Of a stretch of 64,000 nucleotides of DNA, positions 24,619 through 37,260 are shown in pieces (the first letter of the stretch is position 1; the number at the start of each line of letters is the position of its first letter). Position numbers and translations under genes: made by a program. Under the pieces are notes generated by a model. The model searched no databases. It worked only from the letters and a program-made list of their open reading frames with translations, and was not told where the DNA came from. This DNA comes from Mucidula mucida. Lineage: Eukaryota; Basidiomycota; Agaricomycetes; Agaricales; Physalacriaceae. The stretch is from the NCBI GenBank assembly GCA_015501055.1, contig JADNYV010000096.1, forward strand, positions 1 to 64,000. Direction: 5' to 3'.

Positions 24619-26448
24619 TCAAAATCTCACCGGCTTCGCATACGCCTGCGGCAGCCTGGGCACAGGCGGAGCAGCAAGCCGCTCCCTCCCATCCCGATCG
24701 AACATCTCGTCAATGCGTTGCACAAACCTTTCCCTCGCCACCTCGCTCTTCTCAATATCCATAATACTCGTCCTCCCATCCCTATCCCCACTACTCCACG
24801 TACTCAAATTCCCCGTCGACTGCGCCCCATGCTCATACCGATACATCGTCTCCCTCCCCATACTCTTCTCCTCATCGGGGTACTGCGACATCTCGTCCAG
24901 CGCCTCGCTCGACTGATTGCGCTCCAACGCCACGCGCAGCAGCTCGTCCGACCCGCTCGACTCGTCCGACGCGCGCTTAAACCGCGCCATCACATCGTGC
25001 ATCTCCTCAACGGGCTGCTGATCATCATCGTCCCACGCCTTTGGCAACGCATACAGCTCCCGGTATCGCCGCACCTTTACACGCGCAGACAGACCTGGCT
25101 GAGTCACCGTGGCATTCGGCGACGTCAGCACAGGACGCGAGGGGAAGGGCGATTCTTTGCCGCGTTTCGGTACAACAGCTGGGTTGAGCACAAACTGCCG
25201 ACGCTGCCGTAAAGGTGTCTGCTGTTGCGAGAAATAGCCCTGATCATCTCCAGGGACTTGTGGTAAGGACTGTGTCGGTGGAGGACTGGGAGGAGGTAGG
25301 TCGCGCTGAGCGATAATCTGAGATGGGGATAGAGGGAACGCAGGTGAACGAGCCCGCGGCGACGGGGACGGCACGCTATAGTCCGCAGAAGGATTGACAT
25401 CAACGGTAAGATGCGTTCGGGTTGCAACCTGGGGAGACGGCGGATTGAAGTTTCGGGCAAGAAACGGTGGCCGCACGTTATTAGGTACCGGAGAAGCCGA
25501 ACGCTCTGGTGTACCGGGCGGATTGGGTGTAACCACCACAAACGGTGACCAGCCGCCTGGAGACGGATTCCGCGAGGCAGAGTCCGGCACGGTAAGAGAG
25601 CTGTCGATAGTGAGCGATTCTGGAACTCTCTTCAGATTGCTTTTCTGCACCACAACAGTAGTCGTAGTAGTAGGAGAAGGCGGAGACGGGGAACGAGTGA
25701 GTGGATATGAGATGGGCGGATGCTTTGATTGCGGCGAAGAAGAGGATGACGCGGAAGACGTGGTGGTCCATTTGGAAAAGAAGGAGTGCCCAGTGCTAGT
25801 ACTGCCGTGGTTGTCGCTGCTGTCACTGCTCGTAAAATTGATATGGCCCCGCCGCCGCGCTGCAGAAGTAGAATTGAATACTTGAGTCTGGATATGGTCC
25901 ACACTGTGGGCGGTGGTGGATTCCGGGACATCCAGCGAGTCGCGGTCAGCGTCTCGGATAAACACAGAATCCAAAGTTGGCGCCGGACTCGATACGTCTC
26001 TAAGAGCGACGACGGCTGATGATGAAGGTTGAAGGGGAGCTGGTAAGGGCGGCTCAGCCGTGGCATTGGCATTGAAGTCGCCCAACGTGGTAGCGAACCG
26101 AGCCGCAATAGGGAGGCGAAACACCGGCGCCGGTAATTCTGGCAGCGGAGGCGGCGGTGGCGGCTCCTCTGCCTGCAAATTCGTTTTCGACCGGTTCCCC
26201 AGACGGAATAAACGTGATTTCTTGCCCTTCGTCGTGCCAGACGATACATAGCCGTCGTCCGTCTCGTATCCTGCATCGGCCGCGACAGCAGCCTTGGACT
26301 TCTTTTTCTTGAGCCTGGTTTTGCCCGACTTTTTTCCTCCTAGACTAGGGGGAACCGAATCCGTCTCGTACCCTGTCGCGTAGCCGGGATCCATACTAGC
26401 GGCTCCCTTCTTGTTAATACGCTGGCGATCATCGCTGGGGGGCGCCAT
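24619..26448 (-). CDS. Large disordered Ser/Pro-rich protein, uncharacterised
   Basis: A single open frame of 609 residues, taking the first true ATG at 26448 (MAPPSDDRQR). The N-terminus has a repeated motif, GYATGYETDSVP then AGYETDDGYVS, separated by a basic KTRLKKKKSK patch that may be a nuclear localisation signal. The middle is rich in Pro, Ser and Thr, with runs such as PPPPPPLPELPAP and SPSPPSPTTTTTVVV. The C-terminal part is more ordered and charged: VRRYRELYALPKAWDDDD, EEMHDVMARFKRA, EVARERFVQRIDEMFDRD. No known domain is visible. The ordered last 130 residues may hold the conserved function. Clean coding over 1.8 kb of high-GC sequence supports a real host gene. Confidence 0.75.
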   Translation of the reverse strand: MAPPSDDRQRINKKGAASMDPGYATGYETDSVPPSLGGKKSGKTRLKKKKSKAAVAADAGYETDDGYVSSGTTKGKKSRLFRLGNRSKTNLQAEEPPPPPPLPELPAPVFRLPIAARFATTLGDFNANATAEPPLPAPLQPSSSAVVALRDVSSPAPTLDSVFIRDADRDSLDVPESTTAHSVDHIQTQVFNSTSAARRRGHINFTSSDSSDNHGSTSTGHSFFSKWTTTSSASSSSSPQSKHPPISYPLTRSPSPPSPTTTTTVVVQKSNLKRVPESLTIDSSLTVPDSASRNPSPGGWSPFVVVTPNPPGTPERSASPVPNNVRPPFLARNFNPPSPQVATRTHLTVDVNPSADYSVPSPSPRARSPAFPLSPSQIIAQRDLPPPSPPPTQSLPQVPGDDQGYFSQQQTPLRQRRQFVLNPAVVPKRGKESPFPSRPVLTSPNATVTQPGLSARVKVRRYRELYALPKAWDDDDQQPVEEMHDVMARFKRASDESSGSDELLRVALERNQSSEALDEMSQYPDEEKSMGRETMYRYEHGAQSTGNLSTWSSGDRDGRTSIMDIEKSEVARERFVQRIDEMFDRDGRERLAAPPVPRLPQAYAKPVRF

Positions 26449-27518
26449 CCCGTGGTGGTGGTGGTAAGAAGAAAAGAGCGGAATTTGCAGAGAATCCAGC
26501 TGCAAGCCAAAATGAAAGGCGGAGAAATGGCAGTCGGTGGGAAAAGCCTATTTCGGCCACCCCTTTTCCTTGATCTTGACGTCACGTTAACACGTTCTAC
26601 GTACCATGCCAACGTCCACTGCTCCTTTCTCTCTCAACAAACTAGTACTAGTGTCTTTCGTGTCAGTACATTCCCTCCTTTATCAAGGCCACATGTATAT
26701 ACGCCGCGATTACTCTATCTACAACGTGCAACCCCTCATTCGAATAAGCTCTCTTCAATAACCTTGTGGCGATTTCAATTCACAGTGTTTCGCCGCCCCA
26801 CTGGCGGTGTACGCGTACCTTGCTGCGATATCAACGTTATCAAATCACTGCTGTCTGATCTTGCCCACGATCCGTCAGTACACCTTGTATCAATGTCCAG
26901 TAGCCTCGTTGATACTGCACGCGACCGTGCATCAATGATCGTGAGCCATGTTTGTGCGAAGACGAATGTACTAACCGAATACACTGCTGTCATATTAGGG
27001 AAGTACATCTGTCATTCAAACGGAAGAGTACGTCAACTCACTCGAGATCCTTCTATAGTCGTAGAAGCCTAATGTGACATTGCTAGAGTGTTCGGTTAAG
27101 CGACATACCCTGTCAAAAGCCGTAGACATTCATTGCTGAGGGTCAGACAATCAAGTTACCGTCAATGAGAATCGTCTCGGTTCCCAGTCCACGCGTACAA
27201 AGGCCGATGTTTGCTGGTCCCGACCTGCACATGTCACGGTGGGAAGTCCAGTGTGATATGGCGACACGCCACTAACCACAAACTCACCGGGGCCTAATCA
27301 ACTTTTGAAAGAGGGTATGTATGTGTGGCGTACGAGTATGGCGCGCGGCGCCAGTCCAGACAAGCGGCACAGTACTTCAGTCAGACTCATAGGGGAAGAG
27401 ATATCATGGGCACGTCTGAGACGATAACTCGACGCCGTACTGTCTCCACGATTGCAAACGGCGCGACAAGGGCAGTTGTTGACATGGTGTAGGAAATGAG
27501 TATTCCATCCGCCAACTT
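26449..27518. other. Intergenic region up to the outer transposon
   Basis: This holds the promoter of the 24619 gene and about 800 bp with no supported feature. A stretch of open frame on + (26,452-27,072) has no motifs and runs antisense to the promoter, so I treat it as chance. Confidence 0.4.
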
Positions 27519-27540
27519 AAAACGGTAGGTTTGGCTCTGG
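27519..27540 (+). repeat. Left terminal inverted repeat of the Plavaka element
   Basis: AAAACGGTAGGTTTG is followed by four spaced GGCTCTGG/GGCTCCGG copies up to about 27,590. It is inverted relative to 44950-44972. Confidence 0.7.
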
Positions 27541-27674
27541 CAACCCTGGCTCCGGTAGCAATGGCTCTGATCATCTCTGGCTCTGGTAAGTCATCTCTGT
27601 GTAACTCTTGCTCTCACGGAATGTCTCTCAACAACTCTAACAAGTTAATCAAGTTCAAAGTAATATAATAAATT

Positions 27675-30600
27675 TTAAAAGGCTATTTCATGTGCATGAT
27701 AGTCTATATACTTATTTACATAGAATGCATTAAAGAAATCGAGCAAATCGGAATGTTTGAATGTCCGTGGTGTGAACTCGTCACCTGAGATACCAATAAG
27801 ATGTGCTGCCCGTACGATTGTATCCAAGTGCACAACAGCTTGTACATGTTCCCCGTTCTCATCAACATCGGGCTCCACCATCCACATGCCTGTTACGGGA
27901 TCCGGCTCGTCGCCGATTGGTGAGAACCAGGTGATGAGGGCGCACAGATAGACGATGTTCATGTGCTTCATCGAAAAGAACAGCAGCACCCGCGCTGCAT
28001 GCAGTCCACGAAACCCGGGAAGAGAAGAGTCCTTATCCAGGAAGATGCAGTCTCGTTGAGGCGGACCATGACACCACGATCCCACTGACCGAATGCGCTC
28101 ACGATACATTCCATGTCGACCGCTCTCGCCGCTTGGGGAAAAGAATGTCGCAACCGCAGATGGGAAGACACGGATTGGTCCTGAAAACGGTGGACAATTA
28201 TCAAGGTCAACCAACATGGGATCCTCCATGGGGACATCGTCGTCCATCAGGCTCTCCTGTTGATACAGGAAGCGACACGTGAGCTCTGGAAGCTGAGGGA
28301 GGCGCAATGTGTGTGCGAGAGCATGCACATTACGCGGTAAACCTGTAACTACATGACTCGTAAGTTGACAAAAAACCGTTACACCACAAAAAGACTTACT
28401 CGGCTTCGCCGCCATGACTACTTCACTCAAGAGGTCGCCGGTATCCACTGCACCACCATCATCATCATCTTTGTTGGGACCTGACACAGATTTTGACACT
28501 GGATCCGGCGGCGGCGGCGGTGGTGCCACATCATCAAAGATTGATCCCGCCAACATACCCCGACTGCGAAAGTCAACGCGCATTGCCGCCAGCTTGTCCA
28601 TGCGCTGGTTGACATCGAGCATCTGCTCTAAAGCCTCGTACTTGCTCGTTCTCCGATACGGGTCCTTGACAGCCTTGATGTGCTTCGATTCCGTGATGGA
28701 GGAACAGAGTCCGTTTGGAGCGCCAAACTCCTGAATAAGGTGACAATAGTGAACCATGGAGTGTTGTCGAGGTAGCGAGATAGCATCTGGGCGGACTCCA
28801 AGCTCTTTGAACACCTTTCGCTCCTCATGGAATTGCGCCACGGCAGTATCGATGTCCTTGAGAACGTCTTTGGTGATAACGGAACGTCGCACAAGATAGC
28901 AGAACTCCATGAACGTGCTCAGGGCACGAACCATCTTGTCAGGAATAAGGCCAGCGATAGCCGGCAGATAGACCTGAGGACGGCGATGAACATCTGAGTT
29001 GCCGAAAATGGCAGCGACAAACCTTCATAAGCGCTTTGGAGTCGTTTCCCGTCCACTGTTTGAAACCGCGTCCTTCGGGAAAACGTCTGAGTTCTGGAAA
29101 CGGCGGAACTGCAGCAATACTTCACAGAACAGTCAAATTAAGAAGATTTGCGCCAGTAAATACTAACCGTCGATCTATTTCGGCAAGAATCTTCGCAGCC
29201 TCCTTCTTATCGTACGTCTGCTTGATGTATTCTTCGACCCATGTAACGAGATGATCCTTGAAGGTCCCCTTGATGATCTGGTGGAGGAGATCAGGCGACA
29301 GAAGTTCATGGATGTCCGCCCGCGGAAAGTAATGCGTAAATGGCTAGAACGGGATTAGTATAGCAACAAATGGGAAAAGGACACAGTACCATACTATTGT
29401 TAATTATGCCGTACTGATCCCACATTTGCTTCGGCGTCTGAGCTTCAAAAACAGCAAGGTATGGGCATGGCTGCGTCGTCCGGCAAGTCCATCGAGATCA
29501 TTCTTGTTGGCCGTACACCTAGATATCAAATAAGCACCAGAAATGTAATACTGGAGCTTGGACAAACCTTGCACACCAGCCTTGAACGATACACGCAAGC
29601 TGTACTTGCTCCGGATAGTCACCAATGTACGGTCCGAGAGCAAAGACGGTATGTCGATAGTGCCCGTCGGCATAGAGCACCACCTCTGGATCCGTCATAC
29701 CAGCTCGCAGCGGCTCGAGGATCTCCCGAAGCGAAGCATGAAAGAGTTCACGCTTAAAACGTGGAATTTGACACTATCAGTGGCTTCACAATCACCTGAA
29801 TTGCATGAGATCAAGACGAGTCGCAGTAGAGAAGTAATGTTACCTTTGGGGATGGCAAGAAAGCCAATGAGTGTTACACCATTTCGATGTGCTCGTCGCA
29901 CATTGTTGTGAATGAGTCCATTGAGAGATACAGCGGATAATAGTCGTTCTGACCGGTAGCAACAGAAACGGTAGTTTTGTCACTACCGAGAATGACTGGA
30001 CAGAGCGTTGTTCCATAGTACTTCGCATCCTTGGCAAGATCATCCTAAGTAAGAGTGAGCGGCAGTTCAAGTCAAAGTATGATAAGCTACATACCAACAA
30101 CCTCCATGCCCAGTTGCCGGACATGAAGTCCTTGTACGAACGCCGGTTCGACTTGTCGAACATGCGTTTGGCCGAAAAGTCCATCTCGTCCTTGAAGTCC
30201 GGGTTGCGAAGCTGGTTGAGGAGGACTTTGTGAGGGTTCCGGAACCAGACGTCGTATTTCTTGAGCTTCCATGTCTCTGGATTGTCGCCCAGTTCGCCTT
30301 TAAAGGACAGTGCGAAGCTTGACCAGGGAACCTCACCAAGAGAACTGGCGTCGATCGTCGTGTTAAGATCCTTGGCATCCTCGTACGGCGACTGATCATG
30401 CATAGCAGCCCAGATCTGCATCAGTGTGTTGATATGGACCTGGGGTGCCTGCATCTTCGAATAGAGCAGATCTCCGAGTTTGAACAACTTTCGGTCTTCA
30501 AATGGCCAAAAGTCATCTGGGGAACGTGGAGGATTTTGGGATCATGCGATGGAGGAGGAGGCGGTGCGCCGCGAGGAAGGAATTTGCCATCTTGGGTGCA

Positions 30601-31015
30601 TGGTCGACCTGAAAAACATTAGGCGTGTTCTGCCAGTGTCAACCCAAAGCAGCGTACCATTGATATACGGGTGCCTCTCACGCACCTCATCATCCTTCGC
30701 CTTGCCACCGTCGTCTCTGATCGGTGCGCTAGGATCCCCTAAGCCGTCCCAGTCATCATCACCTTCATCCTGCCCACCATCGTTGGGTCTACCGCTATCA
30801 TCTCCCCCAGACATGTCTGGACTATCAATGTCCATGTCCTCAGAACCACGCTGGTTCGCATTTGGGTGATTTGTCGTTTGGAAGCGATTGGGTCGATTTA
30901 GCGCAATACCGGTATGCTGGGCACGGATATGATTTTTGAGGCCGGAAGTTGTCGACAGCATACGGTGACAATGGGGGCATGATTTCGTTGGGAGATTCTT
31001 AGGCTTGGTGGGCAT
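27675..31015 (-). pseudogene. Plavaka transposase, frameshifted
   Basis: The start MPTKPKNLP leads into a C2H2 finger C-x2-C-x12-H-x4-H (CPHCHRMLS...). Then follow PFEDRKLFKLGDLLYSKM, DFMSGNWAWR, PVILGSDKTTVSVATGQNDY, RRAHRNGVTLIGFLAIPK, PEVVLYADGHYRH, FTHYFPRADIHELLSPDL, IKGTFKDHLVTWVEEY, NDSKALMK then VYLPAI, SLPRQHSMVHY and APNGLCSSITESKHIKAV. These are the ordered blocks of Plavaka transposases of Agaricomycetes. Several introns of about 50 nt fit. Two single-base frame losses are needed to keep the reading: near 29,919 (between YLS and the NNVRRAHRN block) and near 29,457 (before VFEAQTP). The gene therefore seems inactive, unless both are assembly errors. The tail after about 28,300 (to INKYIDYHA-like residues) is less conserved. 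Confidence 0.85.
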
Positions 31016-31183
31016 GGTGGAGGAAGAAGTGGAAATGGATTACTGTCCAACGGTACACAAGGCAAGTTATGAAATACAAATTCAGAAAACCCGTCTGTGG
31101 AGACGCTGAGTTCAAAACACGGACAAATTTTCTTGCGCTACCTTTTTAGTCCTCTACCCGAACAGTCGCCTCCGTTCTTCCTT
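31016..31183. promoter_or_regulatory. Divergent promoter inside the Plavaka element
   Basis: This 168-bp gap separates the transposase start (31015, -) from the companion start (31184, +). The arrangement parallels 11518-11635. A T-rich tract ending TTTTTAG lies at 31,143-31,149. No specific site is identified. Confidence 0.4.
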
Positions 31184-32414
31184 ATGGCGCCCAAGCTCAA
31201 TATTCCGCTTACTGCAAAAATGTGAACACATTCTAGCAACGCAAATAAGCATCCTGGTCTTCGCCCTGGTCTTTCACCAGAACCGGGAGAAGCACCGTTG
31301 CCACCGCCCAGTCCATCCGCGGAGGAAAAGAAGGACGAGCAGAACCAGAAGGCAGCTGAGTTGCGCGTCGCGGCCAAGCACCGACAATGGGCTCAGGCTG
31401 GTGTGGCCGCCATTGAGGACAGTCTGAGGCGTGAGGATGTTGACAGAGAGCTCCTTGCCAATCACCCGCCCCCAGTCCAACATGCACCTGTCCTAGCCTT
31501 CTCGAAGACGCCAGTTAAGAGTAACCGTCTTGTGTCGGCTTTTCTTGAAGATAGCTAAACGAACCATTTCAGCCACCATACCAATAGCAGACGAGGACAT
31601 ACCAGAGGACATCGCTGCTGAGGGTCTTGATGAGTCGAAGGCTGACGGCTATGAGGAAGGATTAGGTGCATTCTGATATGGTTTTACAAGAAGATGACTT
31701 ACTATTTCTAGGACTTAAAGGGAATCCGGATGATAGCGGCGAGGATTCCAATGGCTATATCCCCAACGACGACGAGCTCGAGGAACTTGACAACGAGACG
31801 GCCATGATGGACGTCGATCAAGATGAGGATGACTTGGAACTGGTGCCTGCCACTGCCGTCCGAGGAAGAGGAAAAGGACGAGGTGGTTCTCGCGGTGCGC
31901 GTAGTGCCCCACGCGGACGGGGTGCTCGTGGACGTGGTGCTCGTGGTGGACGTGGTGGTGGGAAGGTAAGTGCTCGTGATGCCATCACCGCCCAAAGAAG
32001 CACTTCCTCGGCCTCGGGCACGCCAAACGTCACCAAGGCCACGAGCCGCAAACAAGCGTTGACAGCAAGGTACGTCTTGTTTTCCACCATCACCCATGCT
32101 TACTACGCTGCAGCGCCGAGGACTCGAATGTGGGCAAGAAGACCAAGCCTGCCGCCAAATCTGGCATTTCTATTGCGTTCAAGCCCCTCCAGCAGCAGCG
32201 GCAACGAGGGAACGATGTTCACCGAATCCAGGATAGTCAACCGGAGGACGATTCAGCATTCCAGTTTGGTGGCTATGCTGCTGACAAGGAGGATGATTCG
32301 GCTGAGCACAACGCTGCGAGTAACGAGGATATTGCTGCCAAGGGTAAAGATGGTCAAGTCGATCTTTCTAAATTCACGGTGCGTTATTACATATTTAATG
32401 ATCCCAACTCTCAT

Positions 32415-32421
32415 TTTCCTT
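32415..32421 (+). repeat. Target-site duplication, left (KDZ element)
   Basis: TTTCCTT directly before the terminal repeat. The same seven bases follow the right end at 43534-43540. Confidence 0.85.
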
Positions 32422-32900
32422 CACCCTATGCTGTACCTATAATATAATACAGCACTCTAATAAGAGGGCATCGTATTACAATACAGGCTCTAATTGAGAG
32501 CACCCCCAGTGGCGGGTACTTATTATAATACAAGCGGGTGAGTATTATAATACAACACCCTGCCTTATTTAGCGGGTGGCGGGTGTAGCGGGCGGGCGCC
32601 GTAGCTGTTGTGATTGTGCCGTGATGCCGGATGCGACCAGTCACCGCTCATTGCCGTGAAATCACGGCACTTCCAAATCCGGATGTACCGCTCCCGCCCC
32701 GCTCATCCAGGTTGCGCCACATATTCCCGGGGCAGCACATTCCTCAATAAAAATAGATAGAGCGTGAATTTACACTGCTCATCGCTGCCGTGAGGAATGC
32801 CGTGAGCCCGGCATTTTTGAGAATCCCCGGGTACAGCCAGATATGGATGCATCCGCACCCCCCGCTTGCTCAGCGCGCCTGCCACACATCCGCGCATTTC
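32422..32900 (+). repeat. Left terminal inverted repeat of the KDZ element, 479 bp
   Basis: Inverted match to 43055-43533. The match stops sharply after CGCGCATTTC. It contains the palindromic TATTATAATAC (32521, 32542), GCGGGT clusters at 32,515-32,595 and five TGCCGTGA copies. Two of these copies form an 8-bp hairpin (32652-32669). Confidence 0.93.
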
Positions 32901-33577
32901 CGGGTCTTATCTCTCACTGATTCATAATGTGTATCCTGCTCTGTGGACTGATGTGGTACCTGTAAGTGGAAGCCGCCGCTCACGCGCTCCTCTGTACTCA
33001 AATCCAATTTTTACCCCGCTGATTGTGCTCAGGCCACGCCACATGTATCTGCTTTAGTCACAGCCCAGTTTTAAGGCCAAAACCTCTTTCCACCCCTACC
33101 ATCCATGCTTGGGAGGCGTTCACACCAAAACATCAATGGCTCGTCCGAAGTCACGATTTCGGCTACGTCATCCGGAACAGTGTGGCAGTCGGCGTCGCTG
33201 CTCCCGGCGTCCCCAAAATGCAATACGCCTTCAATAGACATTCCTACTCATTTCAAGTGTACATCGGCACACCTACTTACTCAGACCATTGTAAGATAGC
33301 ACCATACGCGAATAGCATTGTTTTGGGCGGGCTCCCATCTGACTGCCTAATTCAGCAGCTTCCGGAGCGCTGTTTGCCGGGCGTTCAAGCGTCGTTTGAT
33401 TCTCACCTGTGTTCTACCAGTCGACACCCGTCCGTGTGCAATATCAAATGAGAAAGTACACAATGCATTTCATTCCTCTACTAGGTCCACATCATCTTCA
33501 TTATCGTCACCGTTGTCATCTCCATTGTTGATTTCAACCTCTATCACACGCGACACGGGAAGACCATCCAACAGCTC
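32901..33577. other. KDZ element interior without a gene
   Basis: This lies between the left inverted repeat and the end of the KDZ transposase. Open frames here have no motifs. Presumed 3' region of the transposase transcript. Confidence 0.45.
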
Positions 33578-36500
33578 CTATCCAAGGGTGCAAATACTCA
33601 TCCAATGACTCTCCAAGTCATCCGCCGTTCTATGCTGTATGTTCGCCTGTTCCGCTGCAAAAGCGCGAAGACCCTGCATGGACTTGGCATCAATTCCGGC
33701 ACGCTCCTCCCGTTCACGCCCCCGCCACAGCTCGGCATTCCACCGGCAATACGCAATTACACGACGCATCTCTTCCAGCAGGAGTGTTACCTCCTCTTGC
33801 CAGCGCATCTTGCGTGCCCGAGCTTTGCACCACTTGATCTTGAGAGCTATTCAAAGTGTGTCTGATCAGATCAAAAGATACTAAGAATTCAATTGAGCTC
33901 ACCTTCATGAATCACTGGGTCATCGTTACGCGTAGCAACGTTGAGGGAATCAATAGGCTCCGAGTAGCTATACCAGATCCAGGACAGTTGGCGGCGACCC
34001 TTCCCGCGAGACACTACCGCAGCTTCACTTGAGGGTCCGACAATCAACTCATCAATGAACCCCTGCTGTGCTAGAATTTGCCTTTCGGCCATTTCCTCTG
34101 ATGTGAGTAATCGCTCATTCATACCCCTGACATTGGGGTCATTCAATACACGCAGCTCCCGCTCCCAAGGACCATGTCCGCGCAGTCAAAACAACGAATT
34201 CCGCGCCCAGCGATATCAAAGTTTGCTGAGGTAAATGTTTACCTGAACCTTGCGCTGCACACCCTCGGCTCGGGTTGTTGGATTTTGTCCCGTCACGTTG
34301 CGGACAGTGAAAAGGTGGCCGGCGGAACGTGTACGCAGCCCTTGGCGCAAGGATTCCAGGGCATCCCTGCATTCTGCTTCACAAAGCCGAGTCTCCGCAT
34401 GCACCAGGCCCGCGACACATGCACGAGGAAGTTCCCGATCCGCCGAACGAAGTTCTGATGGCAGGAAGAGCTTGTTTCCTCAGGTAGTACCGACGCAGGA
34501 GAGTCGAGGACCTTCCGCTGATCCTCCGTAAGATATTCAATGAATTTTGGCATGAACACAATTGGAGGCGACGAAACTTCTTCAAGTCACGGAGAATAAT
34601 GTTTCTTTGGCGTTCCACGCTGAGTTCTTGATAAGTCGTTCCGGACCTACGGGCTTTGATCTCCCAGGCAAGGCCGCGTCTACGCGGAATATATCAATAT
34701 CTCATATCACGGTGTCCCTGATGAACGCTCACTGTTTCTCCTCGATTTCGAGTCCAAGAGCCAGAAAGAGACTCATGCTTGACTCGTGTGAGACGGAGCC
34801 GCTTCGTAAGTTTGCCTGCTCTTCTTGAGCTAGCTGCAATTGAATGTCCTTCATAGTCTCCTTGTTCTGTAAGTGCGGCTCGTACGGGCAGGGTTGCAAC
34901 CGATCTCGGTCCCAGAGTAAGACTTCCCGCTGCCATGTCATCACGACATCGTTACCACAGAAGGTGACCATTCCGGTGTTGAAATCATTGAACTCGGTAG
35001 TGTGTATACGCGCCTCCTGTATCGCTTCTGCAAGGCGAGTAAGAAGGACCCGCCCTATATCAATGTGGTATTAGGTTTGTGATACCAAATTCGAGTATTG
35101 TAAACATACGGAAGGACTTGACGACACGATAATTATGCGCGCCGAAGATGTCATCCAGGGTATCCTTGCGGGCCCCTGGACCCATCATTTTCGTTTGCGC
35201 TGCCGCTCGATTACTCTGGGCCCAATTTTCTTCGATTGTTTCGCCGTGGGTCCTTCCTGCCCCAACAAGAAAGTTGAATGAGAATAGCGCATGACATTGT
35301 ACCTTTTGTAAACTCAATGATTATTAGACGTGATACCGGCACAAGCTACATACACGATGTGCCCACAAGTGGAACTTAGGTACACAAAATCGAACTCGAT
35401 TGGGGTCGAAATTGAGACGCCACTGTAGAGGTAACTGCGAGAGACGATCCGGAAAGTGAACGCCCCAGATGCAAACAATGTCGTATGAGAGGACCACGTT
35501 TAGGCGTGAATTGTCGCCTCCCATTGATATTGCAACAAGAGGATCGACGTTACAGTAGCTGAAGTTTCGATCAGATCAGCCAGCCTGGAAATTGAATCAA
35601 TCACGCACCGCTCTCCACGCTGGAGATCGCCCATGCCATTTGGTCGCCAAACGCCGTGTCGTGAGCAAGTGACGCCGGCGACTCCGGTGGTTCGGAGACC
35701 CTTAGCGTTCTTCAAATCCGCCAAGAACGTTGCCTGAATAGATGTCGAATGAGGGTGAATGACAATGAATTTTCACATCTGGGAGATACTTACCTTGAAG
35801 CCAGAACAGCTGGCCATGTCGTCTTGACTGACAAAGGACCGAATGTGTTCCTGGTATGGCGCCTGCTCAATGAAAAAAGCCCATCCGTCTCCAAGAGGCG
35901 GGTCGCGGTCCGTCGTGGATACGATAGCATTACGCAAACGAAAATTGGCATCAATAGCCAAGAAAAGGGTGTAGATGAATCTCCATGTTACATCAGATCC
36001 CTCTTCAGGTCGGCAATAAACCACATACCTTTTCTCTGCTGATATTGACTCCCAATCAGGCGGGAGATTTCTGTCAGGGTGTGGACAGGCAGGGCATGCG
36101 ACCACGAGCTCGCCTAGACCAGTACCCGCAACACCATTCGGCGCGTGTCCACGGCCGGCGCGCTTCAGTAATTTGAGATGACGCCATTGCCGGATACTAC
36201 GGAGGAGAACTTTATAGCGCTGAGGCGCAGGGTTTGATGTACGATGCTCGGTCATAGTTTCCAGGGCTTTCCAGAGGTCCCAAGCTGGTAGTTTACCTAA
36301 ACAATTCAGATTGTGAAAGAGCCGAAGTAGACTAAAGCTCAAAGCCGTACGTGGCTCGCGGGGAGTGGACGGATACCAAGAGCTGCGAAGGAGTTGTATG
36401 TAGTTCGGCGTAGCGGCAGTGCAACCGCAAAAGTAGAGGGATATGGAGTGTATCCCATTAGTGTGAATGACCGTGAAAGAATTGGTCGTTGTGACCGGTA

Positions 36501-37260
36501 GCGGGCATCGTGTGCCGGCGGGATGACCTAACTGGACAAAAGCACCAATCGCCTTCAACGAGCTCGGCTCGAAGAAGGTCCCATTCCATTTCTGTGCAAA
36601 CAATGACTCATAAGTCCATATTCCATGAGGCGATAGACCAGCGATAGACATACCTCGATCCAGTGTAGTGGTAACGTGGCATGCAGGGAAACACAACAGT
36701 CTGCGCACATCAGCCCCACTGTGTGGCATTCATTCTCGCAGCATCGATACATCGCCGGTGTAGAGATGTCGTCGGTCGAACACCGAGAACAAATCTCTAC
36801 ATTATCACCACAGCCATCCAGCCTGAGAAGTTCTGTCAGATACGAGTCACGAAACGGGCGCCACGTCGACATTGGGTTGTCCTAAATTATATGTGAGTAC
36901 TGACTCATGATGAGAGATGAGACATGTACTAACGCTGTTTCTGTACCGTGCTTTGACACGGATAACAACCCCGTGATTGGCCAGCGTCGCGTCACGTTCA
37001 AACTGGGTGTCGATGTTCTCCCCTAACAGGTACGAGAATCCGTCTACGGAATCTGCAAGAGCGGCAGCATTAAGATCCTCCTGCTCCTCGAAGGGAGGTG
37101 CCTCCATTAGATCTGCGAGCTCCTGGATACGTCGCTCCTTCCAAACCGTGCGACGGCCATCAGCAGATACGTCCAAGGTAAGAGCGACGGGAGCGCGATT
37201 GTCAACGCGGTCAGAGGCGACAAATGCGGCGACTTTGCCCTTCTTGCCGCGGGGAATCAT
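33578..37260 (-). pseudogene. KDZ transposase with CxC2-like cysteine cluster, several nonsense codons
   Basis: It starts MIPRGKKGK at 37260. Exon 2 has WRPFRDSYLTELLRLDG and a cysteine cluster (CSRCS...CCENEC...CADCC...H...H) of the CxC type found in KDZ enzymes. The core follows: FVQLGHPAGTRCPLP, VIHTNGIHSISLYFCGC, QLLRSSWYP, RQWRHLKLLKRAGRGH, CPACPHPDRNLPPDW, LAIDANFRLR (catalytic Asp region), CSRHGVWRPNGMGDLQRGER, VLSYDIVC, FCVPKFHLWAH, then RTHGETIEENWAQSN with the likely catalytic Glu and MGPGARKDTLDDIFG. The C-terminal helical region runs to 33578. In-frame TGA occurs at 34729, 34216 and 34186, all at positions where Arg (CGA) is expected. At least one frame change lies at 34.4-34.7 kb. 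The catalytic core is intact, but the C-terminal third is broken. Confidence 0.9.

Noticed and set aside
25394..25885. Plus-strand 163-codon frame
   Set aside because: Antisense shadow of the Ser/Pro-rich gene, as expected for high-GC codon patterns.
31957..31989. Additional intron after the RGG segment (GTAAGT at 31966)
   Set aside because: The only nearby acceptor would give a 32-nt intron, and the frame reads through without it.
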